Virus record (IMG/VR): IMGVR_UViG_3300042473_000668
Location: 1-28,417 of that record
Direction: 5' to 3' (one strand)
Length of the DNA stretch: 28,417 bases
Source: a virus
Made by a program: the position numbers and the translations under genes. The notes beneath the pieces were generated by a model, which was not told where the DNA came from, searched no databases, and was given only the letters and a program-made list of their open reading frames with translations. Below, one piece after another: positions 7,573 through 13,700 of this stretch (position 1 is its first letter; each line of letters starts with the position of its first letter).

Positions 7573-8769
7573 ATGGCTGGAATGTTTCAGGAGTTTCTTG
7601 ATGGTGCCGTTGACGGGTTCTTCGGTACCGATTATTTGCGTGATTATAAACACGCTAGTAAAGTATTCAGACCAAATGCTTATGCAAATTCACCTAAGTT
7701 TAAATGGTTGTTTCATGTATACTTTGATATCAATAAAACGCTAATTACACAACAGCCTAATATTTTCCCAGATGATGCTACTCCAGGATTATTAGTAAAA
7801 AATATTCAATTGCCTAAGTTTTCCATGAGCTTGTCGGAAATGAATCAGTACAATCGTAAACGTTATGTTCAGACTAAATTAACTTACGATCCAATTCAAG
7901 TAACATTTCACGATGATAATGCAGGTGCTATTAGATCAATGTGGTATAATTATTTTAGTTATTACTATAGTGATCCAAATAGTCCAATTGGAGCTACTTC
8001 AAGTCAAGCATCTTCAATATTAAATAAAAGAAATCAATATACTCCGGATATTAGTAGTGATGTAAACTGGGGATATCGTGGAGAACCATCAAATACATCA
8101 ACTTCAAGTGCTATAGGAATTGCAAAAGCACCATTTTTTAAATCAATAAAAATTTATGGATTCAATCAACATAGTTTTGCGCTATATGAGTTGATTAATC
8201 CAATCATTGAAAAATTTGATCATGATACATATGATTACTATCAGACAACAACGATGGAAAATCGCATGACTCTTAGATATGAAACTGTTAAGTATCAACA
8301 GGGTGCGTTAAATGGTCAGAATCCTGGCGCTGTAGTTGCTGGATTTGGATCCGAGGCAAATTACGATAGAAATCTTAGCCCAATAGCAAGACCTGGTAGT
8401 AATAGAACTATTCTTGGTCAGGGTGGACTTGTTGATGCTGGAGTTGGTGTATTAGAAGATTTGCAAAATGGTAACATTCTAGGTGCTATTCAGAAAGGTG
8501 GTACATTATTCAATACATTTAAAAATCCACAGTCTCTCTTTCAAACTGCCAAGGCAGAACTTATTAGTGGTTTATTCAATGCCACACAAAACCCACAAAA
8601 TGCAAGAAATCTTTTTAATTTCCCAAGTACAAGTTCAACTACTGGATCTACTTCTCAATCGGTTTCTAATCAGAATTTCTCTGACCCCAATAATCTTCCT
8701 TTATCAGTAATTTCAAATAATCCAATTGGCGACAGTCAAGGATTTATTGATCAAGGACAGTTTCTTTGA
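7573..8769 (+). CDS. second tail-tube-fold structural protein (tube cap/initiator candidate)
   Basis: The N-terminal 230 residues look like a diverged tail-tube domain: F-K-W-L-F-H-V-Y-F, then K-N-I-Q-L-P-K-F, Y-D-P-I-Q-V-T-F-H-D-D, and K-S-I-K-I-Y-G-F...L-I-N-P-I-I-E-K-F-D-H-D-T-Y-D-Y, which is the usual tube-fold strand order. The last 150 residues are Asn/Gln/Ser/Gly-rich and of low complexity. In T4, gp48 and gp54 are tube-like proteins that start the tube on the baseplate, and a similar role fits here. That is inference from fold and position, because the sequence does not let me choose between them. No clear Shine-Dalgarno is seen; the gene starts 10 bases after the tube stop, so translation may be coupled. 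Confidence 0.75.
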   Translation: MAGMFQEFLDGAVDGFFGTDYLRDYKHASKVFRPNAYANSPKFKWLFHVYFDINKTLITQQPNIFPDDATPGLLVKNIQLPKFSMSLSEMNQYNRKRYVQTKLTYDPIQVTFHDDNAGAIRSMWYNYFSYYYSDPNSPIGATSSQASSILNKRNQYTPDISSDVNWGYRGEPSNTSTSSAIGIAKAPFFKSIKIYGFNQHSFALYELINPIIEKFDHDTYDYYQTTTMENRMTLRYETVKYQQGALNGQNPGAVVAGFGSEANYDRNLSPIARPGSNRTILGQGGLVDAGVGVLEDLQNGNILGAIQKGGTLFNTFKNPQSLFQTAKAELISGLFNATQNPQNARNLFNFPSTSSTTGSTSQSVSNQNFSDPNNLPLSVISNNPIGDSQGFIDQGQFL

Positions 8770-8772
8770 TAG

Positions 8773-8795
8773 TATTGTATTGACTAAATACAATA
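8773..8795 (+). promoter_or_regulatory. perfect 9-bp hairpin containing a CTAAATA late-like motif
   Basis: TATTGTATT pairs with AATACAATA around a GACTA loop. There is no T-run after it, so it is not a standard terminator. The motif CTAAATA (8784-8790) spans the loop and right arm. The Shine-Dalgarno GGGAG of the next gene begins just after the stem. Read-through RNA from the tube operon would carry the hairpin; RNA started at this motif would not. Confidence 0.5.
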
Positions 8796-8807
8796 TGGGA
8801 GAAACAC

Positions 8808-9143
8808 ATGGCCGTAGATACCACCGTCAAAATATTTGATCAATTTTACAATTTAAATTTAGTTGTCAATTCAGATCAATATGAAATTGTATATTCATTT
8901 TTCAAAGGATATACTAGTAGTATTGTTACCGCTCAATCGTTTACAACAACCTTATTTTTAATTGCCAATCAAACACAATCAAATGTATTAGAACTATTAC
9001 AAACATTTGAAGGTAGTGATAAATTAAAAGTCAGTTTAACCATGGCTTATTATCTCAACAGTGTAAGTAACAAAACAGTTATGTTTGGAGTTAATAATGT
9101 TCTTGTTCCAAATAATACAGTACAAAGAAACATTCTTCAATAA
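8808..9143 (+). CDS. small conserved virion-cluster protein, 111 aa
   Basis: I do not recognise it. The sequence is Asn/Thr/Ser/Val-rich with alternating hydrophobics, consistent with a small mixed alpha/beta protein (N-terminal V-K-I-F-D-Q-F-Y strand, a central F-T-T-T-L-F-L-I segment, a helical V-L-E-L-L-Q-T-F stretch). No membrane segment or signal is seen. GGGAG lies 7 bases before the ATG. It sits between a tube-fold protein and gp4, in a stretch of late virion genes, so a tail or head assembly role is likely from context only. Confidence 0.8.
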   Translation: MAVDTTVKIFDQFYNLNLVVNSDQYEIVYSFFKGYTSSIVTAQSFTTTLFLIANQTQSNVLELLQTFEGSDKLKVSLTMAYYLNSVSNKTVMFGVNNVLVPNNTVQRNILQ

Positions 9144-9145
9144 TC

Positions 9146-9577
9146 ATGGCTAAATATGCTCAGGGATTTTTTGTCCCTAAGAACCCAGAAAAATATGTAG
9201 GTACTGGAAATATTAGATATCGTTCCAGTTGGGAAATGGTATTTATGCAATTCTGTGATAATAATCCAAAAGTACTACAATGGGCAAGTGAAAGCGTACA
9301 AATTCCCTATAGAAATCCATTGACTGGTAAACAAACAATATATGTACCTGACTTTTTGGTTATCTATCAAAGTAAAGGTAAAAAAATTACTGAACTTATT
9401 GAAATTAAACCAAAAGCACAAACTATGATTACTGAAAAGACTCGTAGTGCTAGAGATAAAGCGGCAATTGCAGTGAATACATGCAAATGGCACGCGGCAC
9501 AAATATGGTGCAAAAGAATGGGAATATCATTTAGAGTTATAAATGAGGATCATATCTTTTATTCTGGTCGTAGATAA
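9146..9577 (+). CDS. 4: head completion protein, T4 gp4-like (PD-(D/E)xK fold)
   Basis: This belongs to the gp4 (gp50/65) head completion family, needed to finish DNA-filled heads. The core of a PD-(D/E)xK nuclease fold is visible: E30 in R-S-S-W-E, P68-D69-F, then E86-I-K88 in L-I-E-I-K-P-K, followed by R-x-A-R-D-K-A-A-I and a final helix/strand. The residues needed for metal-dependent cleavage are all present. The length of 143 aa is close to T4 gp4 (about 150). The gene begins 2 bases after the previous stop, so translation is probably coupled. It is followed directly by the small terminase, a sensible packaging neighbour. Confidence 0.9.
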   Translation: MAKYAQGFFVPKNPEKYVGTGNIRYRSSWEMVFMQFCDNNPKVLQWASESVQIPYRNPLTGKQTIYVPDFLVIYQSKGKKITELIEIKPKAQTMITEKTRSARDKAAIAVNTCKWHAAQIWCKRMGISFRVINEDHIFYSGRR

Positions 9578-9584
9578 CTAAATA
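9578..9584 (+). promoter_or_regulatory. CTAAATA late-like motif next to the small terminase start
   Basis: The motif ends 7 bases before the ATG at 9592 and no Shine-Dalgarno is present, so initiation at this element would give a leaderless or near-leaderless mRNA. A 10-base palindrome, ATAGTACTAT (9584-9593), overlaps the ATG. Confidence 0.4.
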
Positions 9585-9591
9585 TAGTACT

Positions 9592-10122
9592 ATGACAAAA
9601 AAATTAGAAGAACTTTTTTTTGGCAATAATGATGAAGAAATCATTGATGTTAAAGAAACAATTGAAGAACAACAGCCATCAACTGAATTAATCACTAGAG
9701 AGACATTGGCTACTATTGAGAAAGTAGAAAATGCTTTACCTCAAGTTCGTGATTTAGAAACATCAGACAAAGAGATGGATGAGTTAGCTGGTTTAGCTAA
9801 AGAGGCATTTAATAACTTAATGGATCTTGGAATGCAGGTGGATTCTAGATTTTCAGCGGAGATATTTAACAGTGCCAGTAGTATGTTAGGTCATGCTATT
9901 ACGGCAAAAACTGCAAAAGTTAATAAAAAATTAAGAATGATTGATTTACAGTTGAAAAAAGCAGAATTAGAAAGAAAACTAAGTGCACAATCAATGAAAG
10001 AAAATGGCTCAAGTGGTGAAAAAACTGACTTGGGTACTGGTAGTATTATGAATAGAGATGAACTTATCAAGATGATTCTCAGTAATAATGATGCTAATAA
10101 TCCAGACAAAAATGATAAATAA
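9592..10122 (+). CDS. 16: small terminase subunit, T4 gp16-like
   Basis: This is the likely DNA-recognition subunit of the packaging motor; it forms a ring and regulates the large terminase. The acidic N-terminus is followed by a helical centre: V-R-D-L-E-T-S-D-K-E-M-D-E-L...A-F-N-N-L-M-D, then R-F-S-A-E-I-F-N-S-A-S-S-M-L-G, and a long charged coiled-coil helix (K-L-R-M-I-D-L-Q-L-K-K-A-E-L-E-R-K-L). The 176-aa length fits T4 gp16 (164). The C-terminus has an Asp/Asn-rich end. Position after gp4 supports the call. Sequence conservation in this family is low, so I rely on the helical pattern, size and context. No Shine-Dalgarno is seen. Confidence 0.75.
   Translation: MTKKLEELFFGNNDEEIIDVKETIEEQQPSTELITRETLATIEKVENALPQVRDLETSDKEMDELAGLAKEAFNNLMDLGMQVDSRFSAEIFNSASSMLGHAITAKTAKVNKKLRMIDLQLKKAELERKLSAQSMKENGSSGEKTDLGTGSIMNRDELIKMILSNNDANNPDKNDK
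10114..10121 (+). promoter_or_regulatory. late-promoter-like octamer before the 203-aa gene
   Basis: GATAAATA overlaps the stop codon of the small terminase. It precedes the ATG at 10146 by 24 bases, with AGAGGAA between them. Confidence 0.6.
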
Positions 10123-10145
10123 ATGATATATAGAGGAATACCACA

Positions 10146-10757
10146 ATGAAAAGTTTGCGTAAGTATTTGGCAGAGAGCGTAAGAACTTATCACTATAAAA
10201 TTAAAATTGCCGGTCAACCACCTAAAAATTGGTTAGATATGTTTTGCTATAATTTATCAAAATTTGACCCAGTTAAAATTAGTGATCCCAAAACTACTCC
10301 TATTCAAAAAGATCCATATGGATTCCCAGACTTGGAAAATCAAGCAATTACAATGATTGATGTTGAATTTAGATATCCAGCCATTGAACCAATGATTAAA
10401 CAAGTTGCTCGTTTATTAAATTATGATGAGAATTTAGTTAGAATGGTTCAGGCTGATTATGATGATAGTATTAATCATGAAGCAGAACAATATGCAAATC
10501 AAGCTTCACATAGTCCAGTTCTAACTCATGAAGAATTAGAAGACAATGGTAAAGAAGCTAATAAGGCATATGGTGAACAATATATGTCTAGCGTATTCAA
10601 AGATTATAAGGCTGATAAAATTAAAATGGCTGGTCCACAAACCAAGCCGGCTGTAGACTCACGCAAATTCCCAGGAAATGAAGAGAGTCCAATGACCAAA
10701 GTACAAAGACAGCCTAAACCACAAACTGGTGCCAGTCAAGGCACAAAATTCAAATAA
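10146..10757 (+). CDS. putative capsid-targeted internal/core protein, 203 aa
   Basis: The first eleven residues, MKSLRKYLAES, resemble the capsid-targeting sequence of T4 internal protein III (M-K-x3-x-[FY]-[IL]-A-E), which sends proteins into the prohead core and is removed by the prohead protease after [IL]-x-E. The remainder has an aromatic N-terminal domain (Y-H-Y-K-I-K-I-A-G...W-L-D-M-F-C-Y), a F-R-Y-P-A-I-E-P-M-I-K helix region, and a hydrophilic, disordered-looking C-terminus rich in K, Q, P and S from about residue 115. No membrane segment or enzymatic motif is seen. AGAGGAA supports the start. The next gene has a similar N-terminus. Packaging inside the head is inference from the N-terminal match and context; the biochemical role is unknown. 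Confidence 0.7.
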   Translation: MKSLRKYLAESVRTYHYKIKIAGQPPKNWLDMFCYNLSKFDPVKISDPKTTPIQKDPYGFPDLENQAITMIDVEFRYPAIEPMIKQVARLLNYDENLVRMVQADYDDSINHEAEQYANQASHSPVLTHEELEDNGKEANKAYGEQYMSSVFKDYKADKIKMAGPQTKPAVDSRKFPGNEESPMTKVQRQPKPQTGASQGTKFK

Positions 10758-10778
10758 TTCAAAAGTCAAGGAAAAAAC

Positions 10779-13700
10779 ATGGATATCAAATCACTATGGC
10801 AAAAATTAGATCAGATCGCTGAATCTAATCGTAGAACTAAGATCGACGAAATGGATTACGGCAACGACGATGAAAAATCTCCATCTAGCGGTCATGGATA
10901 CGGTAAACATAAACCAGCTGCAGAAGTAACAGTTGGCAAAGACAAAGTTCTTGACAAAAAGAGTATGACAAAGAACGCATCTGATGCATTAGATCATGCT
11001 TTTAAAGAAAAATCAAAAAAACAAGATGTGACGGAGAATCGTCAAGATGACAGCCCGGTAGTAAGTGCTATTCTTCGTAGAATTATGCACAACCCCAGTC
11101 ATAATGTACTAGAGATATATGGCCCACGTGCAGTTATGGATGCAGTCAACGATGTGGCTGAGTATGTAGGTGATGTTGATGAGATTGGTACTAGTGACGT
11201 TAGTGGATGGGTACAACAAGTAGAACGTGCGTTGGCTGATAACCGATCAATAAGAGAAGGAGAAATGTCAACTCGTAAGGGTGACAAGGGTGAAACTATT
11301 CGTAGACATACTGCCAAAGCTGGTGGTTATGGTCGTAAGATTGATAAAGATGATGAAAGTGGTGATGCATTTCACAGTTCGGACATTGATGATACTGATG
11401 ATACCTCAGCATCAAAATCACCAGTTAAACGTGGTCGTGGTCGTCCAATGAAGGGCGGAGATAGTGAGACTGGAATCACAAAGAAATATGATACTGATAC
11501 ACTAGCTAGTTGGATCATTGGTAACAAACCAAAAAATATCGGTAAGATTGGTAAAGTATCTCATGTAAACAGATTGAAAGAATACATGGAAATGGTTGAG
11601 CGTAAAACAATCGTTGAAAGCATCGTCGCCGAAGGTGGTGGTAATCAATTAGAACAAATTGTTGATGATATCATTGAAGGTCGTTTAGACATTTATGACA
11701 TTATTTCGAAAAAATATATTCCTACTAATAAAGTAGAAGATTTTGTTCAAAAAGCATTAATTAAATCATATGACGAAATTGCTAGTGATCGTGGATTACA
11801 TGCAGATGATGATCACGAAGATATTATTGGAATAATGTACAATGATATTCATGATATCATGGGCAAAGCCTATTCAAAAGGCATCGATGAGCAAGCCCAA
11901 CCAATGCCAGCACAAGCCGCGGCACAACAAGCAGGACAACAAGCAGGACAACAAGCAGGACAACAAGCACAACAGCAACAACTTCCAGTTCTTGCTGGAG
12001 GTAAACCTGTTGGTTCAGCACCAACCGCTCAAGCTGTTCAAGCCGCCACTCCAATGGTAAATGATATTCTTAATAAAAAACAAGCTCTTGGAAAAATGGG
12101 AGTTTCAGTGACAGCACTAGAAGAATCATTGGCTGATACAATGAATAGATTCTCTTCAATACTAAATGAATCAAAAGATCGTAGTACAGTAGGTCGTCGT
12201 ACTTTGTCAGAAAGTAAAACACCAAAGTTAGTTTTAGAAGGTACATTAGAAGAGATCATTGCCGTTCATCCACATGAGCACAAAATGTGTCAAGAAGGAT
12301 GGGGAATGGATGAAAGTTTATATGAAGCATTGTGTGATCATTATCATAAAGAGGGTCGTATTCCTCGTAAAGTATGGCATGGTTCATCAGAAGATTTACG
12401 TAAATGTGTAGAAGAATGTTACCTGCAAGATACACAGTCACTAATAGGCGAATCTACTGCGGATGTACCTGATCAGGAAGATTTTAGTACTTATAGTAAA
12501 AAAGAGATGGATGCACTGTTTACCATACCATCATCGATACAAGTTTATGATAGTCCTCCTGCGGCCTCTTCAACTACTACGACACCGACTACTACGACTC
12601 CAACAACGGGTTCGACTACACCAACGGGTTCCACTACACCAACTACACCAACTACGACATCTACTACTTCATCCACGATGGAAGAAGATGACGATAATCA
12701 TGAAGTTGCCGCCGGTTTAGGTGGAGCCGCACTTGGCGGTGGGTTGGGATATGCAGCCGGATCAGGAGCACTTGATGGTATTTTAGATGGCGCCCTGGGA
12801 TTGATCGGTTTAGAAGAAGATGACATTGAAGAAGGATTTACTGGTGGTGCATTAGGCGGTATTGCTGGTGCGGCACTAACAAAATCTCCAAGTGGGGCAA
12901 TTGCTGGTGCAAAACTTGGAAGCGATATTCAAGATAGATTTTCAAAAAAATCACCATTTGAAACTGAAGAAAAAGATATTAGAAGACATGCAATGTCTAG
13001 ACTTATTGATGAATTAGATGAATCTACTAATTACTGGAAACTAAAAAACGATATGAGTGAATCTAAAAAGCCAAGTGCTGGCATGACAAAAGGTGAAAAA
13101 TCTTCTCTTGTAAAAAAAGCAAAATCAGGAAAAGATATTGGTAAACCTGGTAAAGGATTTGACAAATTAGCCAAGAAAGCCGGTGAGAAATATGGTAGTG
13201 CTGAAAAAGGTAAGAAAGTAGCAGCAGCCGCTATGTGGAAAAATGCAGCTCCAACTAATGAAGCACAACTAGATGAGTTGTCAAAAGATACACTAGGTTC
13301 GTATGTCAAGAAAGCATCAAAAGATGTTGAAGGCAAATCTGGTGAAAAACAACAATACAAAGATATGTTTGCTGGTAATTATCCAGTTCGTGGAGCAAAG
13401 AAAGAAGTCGCAAAGAAACAAGAAAAAATCAACAAGCGTCAAGTCGGTATTGGTAAAGCAGTTGATAAGATGACAAACGAAGCAACAGACGATCACTACG
13501 ATCAAGCCGCAATTGCCAAAGGTAAACGTGGTCGTGATGCTCGTGACAATCCTTCAAAGGCAGTAGCAGCAGCTAAACGTAGTCCATCCGCTCAAGACGC
13601 TCGTGCCAAACTTGACAAAGTAAGTCAGTATGGAAACAAAGTCAAAGAATCAGCAAAACCAGATTTCTTAGACTTAGACAAAGACGGCAACAAGAAAGAG

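Noticed and set aside
11923-11970. CRISPR-like array
   Set aside because: Directly adjacent 12-base coding repeats without spacers.
11857-12060. Leu/Val-rich frame on the minus strand opposite the GQQA repeats
   Set aside because: It is the complement of a CAA/GCA-rich repeat; no ribosome binding site or promoter is seen, and the plus-strand frame is clearly coding.
12463-12720. Leu/Arg-rich alternative frame over the Thr/Pro linker
   Set aside because: Low-complexity shadow of ACT/CCA codons in the main frame; no start signal.
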